In this document: positions 15,569 to 25,679 of the stretch, piece after piece | How the letters are laid out: every line of letters starts with the position of its first letter | Numbering within the stretch: the first letter of the stretch is position 1 | Source of the DNA: DAIDJD01 sp035485275 | GTDB lineage: Bacteria; Oederibacteriota; JAJYGY01; DAIDJD01 | DNA length: 64,000 nucleotides | Assembly (NCBI GenBank): GCA_035485275.1 | Contig: DATHOE010000021.1 | Coordinates: forward strand, 62,001 to 126,000 | Reading direction: 5' to 3' | Translations under genes and position numbers: made by a program | Notes under the pieces: model-generated | The model's database searches: none | The model's input: the letters and a program-made list of their open reading frames with translations, nothing else | What the model was told of the DNA's origin: nothing

Positions 15569-16311
15569 AACGCATCGTCAACAAGCTCCGTTCCGAGGAC
15601 CATTCCGAGAAGGAGATGCTCAAGCACGAGCAGGACCGCAAGCCCATGTACAGCGAAAGCTGGCGGGTCCTGCGCATCCAGGCGGAGATCGTGGACGGCT
15701 TCGAGAACCTGCGCGACCTGGGGCCGGCGGTGAGCGTCTTCGGTTCGGCGCGCACCAAGCCCGACCAGATCGAGTACCGGACCGCGGAGAAGCTGGGGCG
15801 CAAACTGTCCGAGGCCGGCTACGCGGTCATCACGGGCGGCGGTCCGGGCATCATGGAGGCCGTGAACAAGGGCGCGTACCGCAACGGCTCGCCCAGCGTG
15901 GGGCTCAACATCGAGCTGCCCTTTGAGCAGCACCCCAACGTGTACCAGGACCTGAACCTGGAGAACCGCTACTTCTTCGTGCGCAAGCTGAACTTCGTGA
16001 AGTACAGCTTCGCCTTCGTGTACTTCCCGGGCGGCTTCGGCACCTTTGACGAGCTCTTCGAGGTGGCCACCCTGGTCCAGACCAACAAGATCGAGCCCTT
16101 CCCCCTGATCCTGGTGGGCTCCCATTTCTGGGGGCCTTTCCTGGACTGGATGAAGCAGCACATGGGCCGCTCCGGCTACGTGGACCCCACCGACCCCCAG
16201 CACTTCCGGGTGGTGGACACGGCCGAGGAGGCCCTGAAGCTGGTGAAGCAGGCCGCGGCCAAGGCCGGCATCAAGGTCAAGCGGAGGCCCAAACTAGGGA
16301 GCCTGAGATGA
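15565..16311 (+). CDS. LOG-family Rossmann protein (TIGR00730 type)
   Basis: A 248-aa protein with the LOG signatures. VSVFGSART opens the Rossmann fold, GGGPGIMEAVNKGA binds the phosphate, and PGGFGTFDELFE (near residue 154) is the PGGxGTxxE motif. Plant and bacterial LOG enzymes release the base from nucleoside monophosphates (phosphoribohydrolase). In bacteria such proteins are often called lysine decarboxylase-like by old mis-annotation. An N-terminal charged extension of about 50 residues precedes the fold. It sits in an overlapping operon with thyA and folA, which fits nucleotide salvage or clean-up. Confidence 0.85.
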   Translation: MKRIVNKLRSEDHSEKEMLKHEQDRKPMYSESWRVLRIQAEIVDGFENLRDLGPAVSVFGSARTKPDQIEYRTAEKLGRKLSEAGYAVITGGGPGIMEAVNKGAYRNGSPSVGLNIELPFEQHPNVYQDLNLENRYFFVRKLNFVKYSFAFVYFPGGFGTFDELFEVATLVQTNKIEPFPLILVGSHFWGPFLDWMKQHMGRSGYVDPTDPQHFRVVDTAEEALKLVKQAAAKAGIKVKRRPKLGSLR

Positions 16312-17408
16312 GCCTGGTCGCCACACCGGTCCCCATGACGGGCCTGCCCGTGAATCTGCCCGTGCAGACCCACCAGATCGAGTCCCTGCTGTGGAACTGG
16401 CTGCTGCCGGCCCTGGTGGTGATCGGCGCGGTGGTGGTCGCCATCGGCGCGGGCCGGGGCGTGGCCCTGCTCAAGAACGAGGCGCCCGAAAGCCCGCGCC
16501 AGAGCCTGCGCTACCTGCTGCGCGGCCTGGTGGAGGCCGTGGTATACATCGGCATCCTGTCCGGAACGCTTTTCCTCTGGCATTTGCTCCAGGAAACGCG
16601 GGGCGTGGACATGATCCTGCGTTTCGGCTCCGCCATGGCCCTGATGTGGGCGGGCTTCGTGGTTATGGACGCCTTTGAACGGCACCTATACGGCCGCTTC
16701 CACAGCCTGGGGCGGCCCAGCGCCGTGACCGTGATCCCCCTGTTGGACAAGGTCGCCAAGGTCACCTGGGGACTGCTCATCTTTTTGATGTTCCTCGACA
16801 ACATGGGCATGAACGTCAAGGCCCTGCTGGCGGGACTGGGCGTCGGCGGCCTGGCTGTGGCCCTGGCCGGCCAGAAGACCATAGAGAACCTTTTCGGCGG
16901 CCTGGTGCTGGTGCTGGACCAGCCCGTGCGGGCCGGGGACTTCTGCGGCTTCGGGGACAAGCAGGGCGAGGTGGTGGAGATAGGGCTGCGCTCCATCAAG
17001 CTGCGCACCGCGGACCGGACCCTGATCAGCGTGCCCAACGGCGAGTTCTCCCAGCTGGTGCTTGAGAATTTCGCCAGGCGCGACCGCATCCGCTTCGACA
17101 ACACCTTTACCCTGCGCCTGGACACGGGCATGGACGCCATGAAGCGGGTGGTAGACGCCTTTGAAGCGGTCCTGCAGGCCGATCCGCGGATAGACACGGA
17201 GCTCAGCCGGCGGGCCCGCTTTATCCAGGTCAGCACCAACAGCCTCGACGTGGAGGTCTTCTGCTACTTCAACGGTTCGGACTGGGAGGAATTCATGGTC
17301 TGGCGCCAGGGCCTGCTCCTGTCCCTGATGGGCGCCATGGAGCGCGAAGGCGGGCGCCTGGCCTCCCCGGTCCAGTCCGCAGTTCCAGGGCTTGGATCAG
17401 CCCATTGA
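16308..17408 (+). CDS. MscS-type mechanosensitive channel
   Basis: A 366-aa inner-membrane protein of the small-conductance mechanosensitive channel family. Hydrophobic segments lie at about 28-50, 75-95, 102-122 and 145-165. The pore-lining helix is Gly/Ala-rich: LLAGLGVGGLAVALAGQKTIENLFGG in two parts (about 171-196). The soluble beta domain follows with VRAGDFCGFGDKQGEVVEIGLRSIKLRT, and SVPNGEFSQLVLENF is the conserved loop. It opens under membrane tension and relieves osmotic shock. The ATG overlaps the LOG gene stop (ATGA). It is the last gene of the thyA operon. Confidence 0.9.
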   Translation: MSLVATPVPMTGLPVNLPVQTHQIESLLWNWLLPALVVIGAVVVAIGAGRGVALLKNEAPESPRQSLRYLLRGLVEAVVYIGILSGTLFLWHLLQETRGVDMILRFGSAMALMWAGFVVMDAFERHLYGRFHSLGRPSAVTVIPLLDKVAKVTWGLLIFLMFLDNMGMNVKALLAGLGVGGLAVALAGQKTIENLFGGLVLVLDQPVRAGDFCGFGDKQGEVVEIGLRSIKLRTADRTLISVPNGEFSQLVLENFARRDRIRFDNTFTLRLDTGMDAMKRVVDAFEAVLQADPRIDTELSRRARFIQVSTNSLDVEVFCYFNGSDWEEFMVWRQGLLLSLMGAMEREGGRLASPVQSAVPGLGSAH

Positions 17409-17458
17409 CATAATTTTTTATTTAATTATAATGATATTTGTGATTCGCGAATCGCGAT
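17405..17458 (+). promoter_or_regulatory. Consensus sigma-70 promoter with overlapping palindromes
   Basis: TTGACA at 17405-17410 and TATAAT at 17427-17432 are both perfect, separated by 16 bases. Just after the -10 box two overlapping palindromes occur: GATTCGCGAATC (17442-17453) and ATCGCGAT (17451-17458). Their position at the start site suggests an operator for the downstream HTH regulator, that is, autorepression as in toxin-antitoxin operons. Confidence 0.85.
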
Positions 17459-17481
17459 TAACGAATATCCGAGGCTAAACC

Positions 17482-17994
17482 ATGAAACCCCAGGATGTCG
17501 TGGTTTTGGCGGCATTGCTGTCGAGGCCGGCCAATGAACGGGAAACGCTGGCGGTTTTGGCCAGCCGCAGCGGCCTCAGCGCGTCGGAAACGCATGCTTC
17601 TTTGAAACGGCTTAGGGAGTGCCGGCTCATCGACGGATCCGATGACCGGCCTTGGAAGAGCGCGGTCATGGAATTTTTCGCGCACGGGCTTCGTTATGCC
17701 TTCCCGGTGCGACCCGGCGGCATTGTTTATGGCCTGGCCACTGGATCCTCCGCCCCGCCGCTGAACTCCAAGTTCGCGGCCAATTCCACGGCTTGGGTGT
17801 GGCCCTGGGAAGGGGGCAATCAAAAAGGGGAATCCATCCGGCCGCTCTATGCCACAGCACCGCGCGTGTGCGCCAAGGACCCCGTCTTGTGGGAATGGCT
17901 GTCCCTTTTGGACGCCCTTCGCGCGGGCGCGGCCCGGGAACAGAAGGCTGCCCTGAAGGAACTGGAGGATAGGTTAGGGGTTCCGGCACTATGA
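17482..17994 (+). CDS. MarR-like winged-helix antitoxin/regulator
   Basis: A 170-aa protein. Residues about 5-55 form a winged helix (LASRSGLSASETHASLKRLR is the HTH). The C-terminal part, with HGLRYAFPVRPGG, VWPWEGG and RPLYATAPRV, matches a family of MarR-like regulators encoded just before nucleotidyltransferase genes. The paired layout indicates a toxin-antitoxin-like operon. The stop overlaps the next start by 4 bases. A consensus promoter with palindromes directly upstream points to autoregulation. The gene looks intact while its partner is broken, so it may now act alone. I rely on recalled family features, not on a search. Confidence 0.7.
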   Translation: MKPQDVVVLAALLSRPANERETLAVLASRSGLSASETHASLKRLRECRLIDGSDDRPWKSAVMEFFAHGLRYAFPVRPGGIVYGLATGSSAPPLNSKFAANSTAWVWPWEGGNQKGESIRPLYATAPRVCAKDPVLWEWLSLLDALRAGAAREQKAALKELEDRLGVPAL

Positions 17995-18698
17995 AAGGGC
18001 CTTTGGAAATGATCGAGGAAGCCGCAGAAAAACTGGAGGCGATCCTCCCGGAACCGGTTTTTGTGGGCGGCGCGACGCTGAATTTATATTTGGGTGAAAC
18101 TGCATTCGAAGAACCGCGAGTGACCGAGGATGTCGATTGCGTCATCGAAGCGGCGACAAACCTCGAGTATTAACGCTTTGAAGCCAGTCTCAGGGAGATG
18201 GGCTTCAGAAATTGTGTCGATCCAGGGGACCCCATCTGTCGATGGTGGGTGGGGGCCGTGAAAGTGGACTTCATGCCCTTGGACGCGGCGGCCCTGGGCT
18301 TCACCAATCCCTGGTACCGTCCGGGCCTGGCCAGGACGATCAAAAAAACCTTGCCTTCGGGGCGCACGATCCGCCTATTCTCGGCGCCGGATCCTATAGC
18401 CATAAAAATGCTGGCCCATGCGGATCTGGAACGGAACGGCCACGATCTCCGTTTAAACCAAGATTTCGAGGACGTGGTCGTCCTGCTTGGGTCGTCCGAG
18501 TTTTACCAGGGCCTGGCGGCTGAAATGTCACATGATGTGGGCCTTTTTCTGTCCGAAGTCTTTTCAAGGGTGATGCGTGATCCACAGTTTGATGGGGCCG
18601 TTTCTGCGGCTTTGGAGGCGCGTCAACGCGCTCAGGAACGGGGCCATCGGACTAAAAAATGGATCATGGATCTGGCCGAAGGCCGTCCCCAGGCATAG
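17991..18698 (+). pseudogene. AbiEii-like nucleotidyltransferase toxin, interrupted by an in-frame stop
   Basis: One reading frame of 235 sense codons broken by TAA at 18171-18173. The part before the stop holds the nucleotidyltransferase core: VFVGGATLNLYLGE (GG motif) and TEDVDCVIEA (TxDxD-like metal site). After the stop the same frame continues with RFEASLREMGF, then VKVDFMPLD (third acidic residue), IRLFSAPDPIAIKMLAHADL and a helical C terminus. No frameshift is needed; a single base change from a TAT/TAC codon would explain it. Full-length relatives pair with the MarR-like gene upstream. The gene is probably dead unless the stop is suppressed or is a sequencing error. Confidence 0.8.
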
Positions 18699-18778
18699 AA
18701 CCGCATCCGGGCTTCTAAGTCCCGCGTATTCATATTAGATTAGTGTCCTCCTGAACAACCCCCTGCTTTCCGGCCGCC

Positions 18779-19738
18779 ATGTCCAAGGAAAAGCTCGTCA
18801 TCATCGGATCCGGCATCGCCGGCTTCACCGCGGCCATCTACGCCGCCCGCGCCAACCTGAGCCCCCTGGTCCTCAGCGGCCTGCCCCTGAACCAGTCCGG
18901 CGGAGTGCTGGGCGGCCAGCTGACCACCACCACCGAGGTGGAGAACTTCCCCGGCTTCGAGCACGGCATCCAGGGCCCGGAGCTGATGGCCATCGTCCAG
19001 AAGCAGGCCGAGCGCTTCGGCACCCGGGTGGTGCAGGACCATGTCCAGTCCGTGGACTTCAGCAAGCGCCCCTTCGCCATCAAGACCGTCAACAGCGGTG
19101 ACTACGAGGCCGACAGCGTCATCATCGCCACGGGCGCAAGCGCCAAATACCTGGGCCTCCCCAGCGAGCAGCGGCTCCTGGGCCACGGCGTCAGCGCCTG
19201 CGCCACCTGCGACGGCTTCTTCTTCAAGAACAAGGAGCTCTACGTGGTGGGCGGAGGGGACACGGCCATGGAAGAGGCCACCTTCCTCACCAAGTTCGCC
19301 TCCAAGGTGAACATCCTGCACCGCAAGGATAGGTTCCGGGCCAGCCCGATCATGCTCAAGCGGGCCCAGGACAACCCCAAGATCAGCTTCAAGACGCCCT
19401 ATTCCGTGGCCGAAGTCCACGGCGAGAACAAGGTCGAGAGCCTGACCCTGCTGCACGCCGAGAGCGGGGCCAAGGAGCAGGTCAAGGCCGAGGGCCTGTT
19501 CCTGGGGATCGGGCACCAGCCCAACACCCAGGCCTTCCCGACCCTGGACAAGGACGAAGTGGGCTACCTCATCTCCGACGAGCGCACCCAGTGCTTCGAG
19601 GGCGGAAAGGCCGTCCCGGGCGTCTTCGCGGCCGGGGACGTGTCCGACCACCGCTACCGCCAGGCCGTCACCGCCGCGGGCAAGGGCTGCGCCGCGGCCC
19701 TGGAGGCGATCCGCTTCCTTGAAGAGCAGCACGGCTAG
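18779..19738 (+). CDS. trxB: Thioredoxin reductase
   Basis: FAD/NADPH enzyme that reduces thioredoxin. The FAD-binding GSGIAGFTAAIYAAR is at the N terminus, the redox pair C141-A-T-C144 lies in SACATCDGFFF, the NADPH site is VVGGGDTAMEEA, and GVFAAGDVSDHRYRQAVTAAG closes the FAD domain. At 319 aa it is the usual length. No clear Shine-Dalgarno is visible before the ATG. thiC follows after 35 bases. NADPH-specific residues (HRKDRFRA) fit thioredoxin reductase rather than a ferredoxin-linked relative. Confidence 0.93.
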   Translation: MSKEKLVIIGSGIAGFTAAIYAARANLSPLVLSGLPLNQSGGVLGGQLTTTTEVENFPGFEHGIQGPELMAIVQKQAERFGTRVVQDHVQSVDFSKRPFAIKTVNSGDYEADSVIIATGASAKYLGLPSEQRLLGHGVSACATCDGFFFKNKELYVVGGGDTAMEEATFLTKFASKVNILHRKDRFRASPIMLKRAQDNPKISFKTPYSVAEVHGENKVESLTLLHAESGAKEQVKAEGLFLGIGHQPNTQAFPTLDKDEVGYLISDERTQCFEGGKAVPGVFAAGDVSDHRYRQAVTAAGKGCAAALEAIRFLEEQHG

Positions 19739-19773
19739 GCTGAAGGCTTTTTCATCGACGAAATGAGGCGACC

Positions 19774-21645
<1,872 letters not shown>

Positions 21646-21676
21646 GCGGGGCCCCCGCGGGGGACGGGAAGGAACA

Positions 21677-21714
21677 AAAAGGGACCAAGCCCTGCGGCTT
21701 GGTCCCTTTTCTTT
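21677..21714. terminator. Bidirectional Rho-independent terminator
   Basis: A perfect 15-bp stem (AAAAGGGACCAAGCC / GGCTTGGTCCCTTTT) with loop CTGC and flanking A and T runs. It ends thiC and also faces the minus-strand gene at 21752-22099. Confidence 0.93.
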
Positions 21715-21751
21715 GCTCCGACGGGCGAAGGCCCGCCCCGTTTCCCGGCCC

Positions 21752-22099
21752 TTAGTGGTTCTGGATTTCCTTGCTGTTCTGGTTCTCCTGCTGGTTCAGG
21801 GTGTTCTGGTCCTGCTTGGTGATGTGCCCGCCGTCCTGGGCGGCCATGTCCTTCTCTTCGTGGCGGATCTCGCGGTCGTGCTTGTGCAGCCTGGCGGCTT
21901 CGCGGCGGCTCATCTTGCCATGACGGACCTTGCGGCGGATGCGCGCGTTCTGCCTCTTCAGGCGGCGGTTCACCTGGCGGCGGCGGGGATGGTGATGGAC
22001 CACGTGCGCGGGGGCCGGCGGGGTGTCCGCGGCCAGGATGCTGGTGGCGCCGCCGACGAAGAGCAGGGCAGCGGCGACGACTGCGGTGAGGAATTTCAT
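21752..22099 (-). CDS. Small secreted basic protein
   Basis: A 115-aa protein with a signal peptide (MKFLTAVVAAALLFVGGATSILA, cleavage near AADT). The mature part is basic and repetitive: VNRRLKRQNARIRRKVRHGKMS, then RREAARLHKHDREIRHEEKDM, then LNQQENQNSKEI. This resembles a widespread small periplasmic family with the pattern N-x-R-x2-N-Q-x-R-I...G-x-L/M-S/T-x2-E-A, of unknown function. The start is the ATG preceded by AAAGGAG; a longer upstream reading has no support. Stress or metal roles have been guessed for relatives, but nothing here settles it. Confidence 0.7.
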   Translation of the reverse strand: MKFLTAVVAAALLFVGGATSILAADTPPAPAHVVHHHPRRRQVNRRLKRQNARIRRKVRHGKMSRREAARLHKHDREIRHEEKDMAAQDGGHITKQDQNTLNQQENQNSKEIQNH

Positions 22100-22367
22100 G
22101 GCGTTCTCCTTTGAAGATCCAAGCCCAGGGCACCATGCCGTGGACTTCGCTCTTTCATGGACCGCCTGAGGTCTGGGGAGGCCCTTCGGCATTTCCTCGT
22201 CCATGAGGTGGAAGGCTCAAAGCCCGATGCCCCATGGAGCTGCAATGTCCGTGCCAGGGGGGAGCGCTTTGTTTCCAAGGGTTTTTAGACGTTTTTTGCG
22301 AACAAAAAACCCGCTTTTTACCGCAGTGCGGCAAAAAAACCGCACATGCATGCCGGACAAAATTCCC

Positions 22368-22754
22368 CTAATCTTCCTTCAGCAACTGGATCCGCGCGTT
22401 CTCCAGGAGCGGCCCCAGCAGCGGATGGGCCAGGTCCTCGGGGCTGCAGGCCTCCCAGGCGCGCGGGTCGAAGCAGTCCCCGGCCAGGAGCGGGGCCGAG
22501 CCCAGCTGCCCTTCGTGGCGCGCCAGGACCAGCTCCAGGCTCCGGTCCACCAGCACCGGCAGCTCGACCACCTCCACGCGCAGGTCGAGCTGCTCCAGGG
22601 GGATCTCCCCTCCGTCGGCCCTGGGCCAGCGGCCGCTGGCCTCGTAGGGCCAGCGGACCACCTCCTTGTAACGCTCGGCGTCCTCGCGCTTGAGGAAGTG
22701 CAGGCCCGCGGCCGGGGCGGTTTCGCTGAGGTTGTAGAGGCGATACAGCTTCAC
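22368..22754 (-). CDS. Hypothetical protein downstream of FNR-type reductase
   Basis: A 128-aa soluble acidic protein with no recognised motif; it begins MKLYRLYNLSETAPAAG and has no signal peptide. It starts 40 bases after the reductase stop on the same strand. A perfect 11-bp GC hairpin lies between them at 22766-22789. Codon use matches the chromosome, so it is probably a real gene. Downstream, GTGCGG-T7G-CCGCAC around 22330-22349 may be a weak terminator. Confidence 0.5.
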   Translation of the reverse strand: MKLYRLYNLSETAPAAGLHFLKREDAERYKEVVRWPYEASGRWPRADGGEIPLEQLDLRVEVVELPVLVDRSLELVLARHEGQLGSAPLLAGDCFDPRAWEACSPEDLAHPLLGPLLENARIQLLKED

Positions 22755-22765
22755 GGTTCCTTTTT

Positions 22766-22789
22766 CGGCCCCGCCCGCGGGCGGGGCCG
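22766..22789. repeat. GC-rich perfect inverted repeat
   Basis: CGGCCCCGCCC-GC-GGGCGGGGCCG, an 11-bp stem between the reductase and the 128-aa gene. There is no T-run on the minus strand, so it is more likely an mRNA-stabilising or attenuating hairpin than a terminator. Confidence 0.5.
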
Positions 22790-22793
22790 CAGG

Positions 22794-23519
22794 TCAAAAG
22801 CCCATGTTCTCCAGCTTCACCAGCTCCTTGGGCACGCCCTTCTCCAGCAGCAGCGTCTTCAGGTCCTTGTTCATCTGGTCCGGCCCGCAGATGAAGTAGT
22901 GCTTGTTCATCGGCTCGGGCACGTACTTCGTGATCATGTCCCAGCCCAGGCGGCCGCGTTCCCCGGCCCAGTGGTGCTCGGGCGGCAGGCGGGTGTAGCT
23001 GAGCACGATCTCGGCCGCCGGGTTCACCACCATGTGGTGCTCCACCAGCTCCCTGTGGTAGATGGTGTCCTCTTCGGTCTTGTTCGCGTCCATGAAGGTG
23101 ATCTTGTTGGGCAGCTTCAGGAAGGTGGAATAGCGCAGCATGCCCATGAGGGGCGTGATGCCCACGCCCGCGCCCAGCAGCACGATATGGGGCTGGGTGG
23201 CCGGGTCGAAATAGAAATGGCCCAGCGGGCCGCGCAGGCCGAACACGTGGCCGGGCTTGAGGTCCTTGAGGAACTGGGGGAAGGTCCCCTGGATCTTGAT
23301 GGTCAGGTCGATGAAGTCGCGGGTGGTGGGGCTGCTGGCCACCGAATAGCTGCGCGACATCTTGACCTCGCTGGTCGGCGTCAGGTGCAGCTGCACGAAC
23401 TGGCCGGGCTTGTACTGGATGACCTCGCCGCCCGCCTCGGGCTTGATGCGGTAGGTCAGGGTGTCGGGCGTCTCCTGTATGAGCTCGGTGAGCACATAAG
23501 GGATGGTCGGAGGGGGCAT
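22794..23519 (-). CDS. Ferredoxin/flavodoxin-NADP reductase-type flavoprotein
   Basis: A 241-aa FAD/NAD(P) oxidoreductase. The FAD site is MSRSYSVASSP (RxYS), then the NAD(P)-binding GAGVGITPLMGMLRY, and the C-terminal CGPDQMNKDLKTLL. These three motifs in order define the FNR family. There is no 2Fe-2S domain, so it needs a separate partner such as ferredoxin. It is in a minus-strand run with pepA upstream (31-base gap) and a hypothetical gene downstream. The physiological partner cannot be told. Confidence 0.85.
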   Translation of the reverse strand: MPPPTIPYVLTELIQETPDTLTYRIKPEAGGEVIQYKPGQFVQLHLTPTSEVKMSRSYSVASSPTTRDFIDLTIKIQGTFPQFLKDLKPGHVFGLRGPLGHFYFDPATQPHIVLLGAGVGITPLMGMLRYSTFLKLPNKITFMDANKTEEDTIYHRELVEHHMVVNPAAEIVLSYTRLPPEHHWAGERGRLGWDMITKYVPEPMNKHYFICGPDQMNKDLKTLLLEKGVPKELVKLENMGF

Positions 23520-23549
23520 GGTCTTTGTTCCTTGGAGCGAGGTTAAGGT

Positions 23550-25004
23550 TCAGAGCCCTTTGAGGTATTCCAGCACGGTGCGCACCGGGATCCCGGTGCC
23601 GCCGGCGGGGTTGACGCCGTCCTCGGCCTTCAAAAAGGCCGGCCCGGCGATGTCGAAGTGCACCCAGGCCTTGGTGGTGACGAACTCCTTCAGGTAGAAG
23701 GCCCCGGCCATGGTGCCGGCCTCGCCGCTGTTGCCGATGTTCTTGATGTCCGCCACCTTGCTCTCGATGTGGCTGCGGTAGGAGTCGGGCATGGGCAGCT
23801 GCCAGAAGGACTCGCCGCAGCGCTCGCCCAGGGCCTTGAAGCGGGCGCAGAGGCCGTCGTCGCCCAGCACGGCCGAGATGTTCATGCCCAGGGCCACGAT
23901 GGCCGCCCCGGTGAGCGTGGCGAAGTCCAGGATCACGTCCGGCTTCAGGCTTTCGGCGTAGAGCAGGCCGTCGGCCAGGATCACGCGGCCCTCGGCGTCG
24001 GTGTTGAGCATCTCCGCGGTGCGGCCGTTCTTGTAGCGGATGATGTCGCCGATCTTGATGGCGTCCGCGCCGGGCAGGTTCTCGGTGATGGGGGCGCAGG
24101 CGTGCACCTCCACGGGCAGCTTCAGCTTGGCGGCCAGGAGCCCCAGGGCCAGCACCGTGGCGCTGCCGGCCATGTCGCACTTCATGTCCAGCATGCTGCC
24201 GGCCGGCTTCAGGGACAGGCCGCCGGAATCGAAGGTGACGCCCTTGCCCACCAGGGCCACGCTCTTGCGCGCCTTGCCCGCGGGCTTGTAATGCAGGTGC
24301 AGGAACACGGGCGGGTTCGCGCTGCCCTGGTTGATGGCCATCAGCCCGGCCATGGGCCAGGCCGCGATGGCCTTTTTGTCCAGGACCTTCAGGCTCACGC
24401 CGGGGACGCCCTTGGCCAGGGCCTGCACGTCGCGGGCGTACTTTTCAGGGTACTTCTCCGAGGGCCCCCGGTTGACCAGGTCGCGCACCAGGCACACGGC
24501 CTCGCAGACCAGGCGCTTCTCGGCCAGGACCGCTTCCGCGCCGCGGGCCGCGCCGTCCAGCACCAGGGTCCTGAACTCGGTCTCCTTGGCCTTCTTTTCG
24601 GCGTCTTTGGCCGAGGGCTTGCCCTTGGCCTCGCTGAACTTGTAAAGGCCCAGCCAGGCGCCTTCGGCCAGTGCCCCGGCCTGCTCCTTGTCCGAGCCCG
24701 CGGGCAGGCTCAGCACCGCGCTCTCGATGTTCAGGTCCCGGGACTTGCGCGCGGCCGCCTGGCCGGCGCGGCGGAAGGACTCCAGGGTCGTGTCCTTGGC
24801 CTTGCCCAGGCCCAGCACCAGGTGGCGGGAAATGGGGTCATAGAAGGCTTTTTCCTTCTGGCCCGTGAAGCCGTCGGCCTTGGCCGCGGCGGACACGGAA
24901 GGGTCCAGGCCCGGGAACTTGGCCAGGGGGCTTTCCTCGTGGATGAGGATGATGTGCAGGCCGGGATGGGATTTTTTTGCGGGGGCGGCGACGATTTCGA
25001 TCAA
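23550..25004 (-). CDS. pepA: Leucyl aminopeptidase (M17)
   Basis: Cytosolic metalloaminopeptidase with two metal ions. The family signature NTDAEGRVILADGLLYA is complete. The metal-binding region before it includes VALVGKGVTFDSGGLSLKP and MLDMKCDMAGSATVLA, and GEAGTMAGAFYLKEFV lies towards the C terminus. The longest reading frame gives 513 aa, but its first 29 residues look like noise. I prefer the TTG at 25004 (LIEIVAAPAKKS), preceded by GAGGT, giving about 484 aa. It is the first gene of the pepA-FNR unit. The divergent gene at 25118 starts about 110 bases away. Confidence 0.92.
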   Translation of the reverse strand: MIEIVAAPAKKSHPGLHIILIHEESPLAKFPGLDPSVSAAAKADGFTGQKEKAFYDPISRHLVLGLGKAKDTTLESFRRAGQAAARKSRDLNIESAVLSLPAGSDKEQAGALAEGAWLGLYKFSEAKGKPSAKDAEKKAKETEFRTLVLDGAARGAEAVLAEKRLVCEAVCLVRDLVNRGPSEKYPEKYARDVQALAKGVPGVSLKVLDKKAIAAWPMAGLMAINQGSANPPVFLHLHYKPAGKARKSVALVGKGVTFDSGGLSLKPAGSMLDMKCDMAGSATVLALGLLAAKLKLPVEVHACAPITENLPGADAIKIGDIIRYKNGRTAEMLNTDAEGRVILADGLLYAESLKPDVILDFATLTGAAIVALGMNISAVLGDDGLCARFKALGERCGESFWQLPMPDSYRSHIESKVADIKNIGNSGEAGTMAGAFYLKEFVTTKAWVHFDIAGPAFLKAEDGVNPAGGTGIPVRTVLEYLKGL

Positions 25005-25117
25005 GGCGACCTCGAAAGGGCTGGCGAAAGGGGCTGGGCAGTGGAAAACTAGGGACCTCGAGGGCGCGTCCCCACGCCGCAAGGGCGGCACAGGGTGGCC
25101 CCCAGCCGGAGGTGCCT

Positions 25118-25639
25118 ATGCTCTACCCAAGCTTGCTTGCTGTCCATATTGTTTCGGGCATCTTTTGGGGGGGCGGGGCCATCATCAGCGGATTTTTCTT
25201 GGTGCCTTCCGTCATCGCCGCGGGCCCCGGGGGCGGCGCGGTCATGGAGCACATGGTCCAGCGCAAATTCTCGATTTGGATGACCGTGGGGGCCCTGGGC
25301 TCGGTGCTGACGGGCCTGACCCTGATCAGCATCGAGGCCATGAACAGCCCGGCTTGGCTGTGGTCGGCGGAGGGCATCTGCCTGGAACTGGGCGGCCTGA
25401 TGGCCCTGGGGGCCTTCGGCATCGGCATCCGGGTGCAGAAGCCCATGGTCGAGCGCATGGCGGCCATCGCCGCGGAGGCGCGCGCCAACGGGGGCCAGCT
25501 CACGGACCAGCAAAAGGCCGACTTGGGCGTGGCCAGGACCCGCATGGCCAGGGGCGCCCGCGTGGCCTCCTACCAATTGCTGGCGGCGGCCGTGCTCATG
25601 GGCGTGCACGGCCTGGTCGCCCAGATGGCGCTCCGCTGA
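25118..25639 (+). CDS. Small integral membrane protein, four membrane segments
   Basis: A 173-aa protein with hydrophobic stretches at about 3-30 (LLAVHIVSGIFWGGGAIISG), 55-75, 84-105 and 148-170. The first segment has HIVSGIFWGGG, similar to membrane proteins of the CopD/DUF2269 type, where such His can bind heme or metal; this likeness is only suggestive. GGAGGTGCCT precedes the ATG. cbiD follows after 40 bases, so the gene may belong to the cobalamin operon. Confidence 0.65.
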   Translation: MLYPSLLAVHIVSGIFWGGGAIISGFFLVPSVIAAGPGGGAVMEHMVQRKFSIWMTVGALGSVLTGLTLISIEAMNSPAWLWSAEGICLELGGLMALGAFGIGIRVQKPMVERMAAIAAEARANGGQLTDQQKADLGVARTRMARGARVASYQLLAAAVLMGVHGLVAQMALR

Positions 25640-25679
25640 GCGGCGCCGGCAGGGCCGCTTTTCCGGGCTTCCGCTGAAC

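Noticed and set aside
19739..19773. TPP riboswitch before thiC
   Set aside because: Only 35 bases are available and no conserved pieces are visible; trxB is directly upstream.
25640..25679. Cobalamin riboswitch before cbiD
   Set aside because: The gap is too short and no B12-box-like sequence was seen here or before the 25118 gene.
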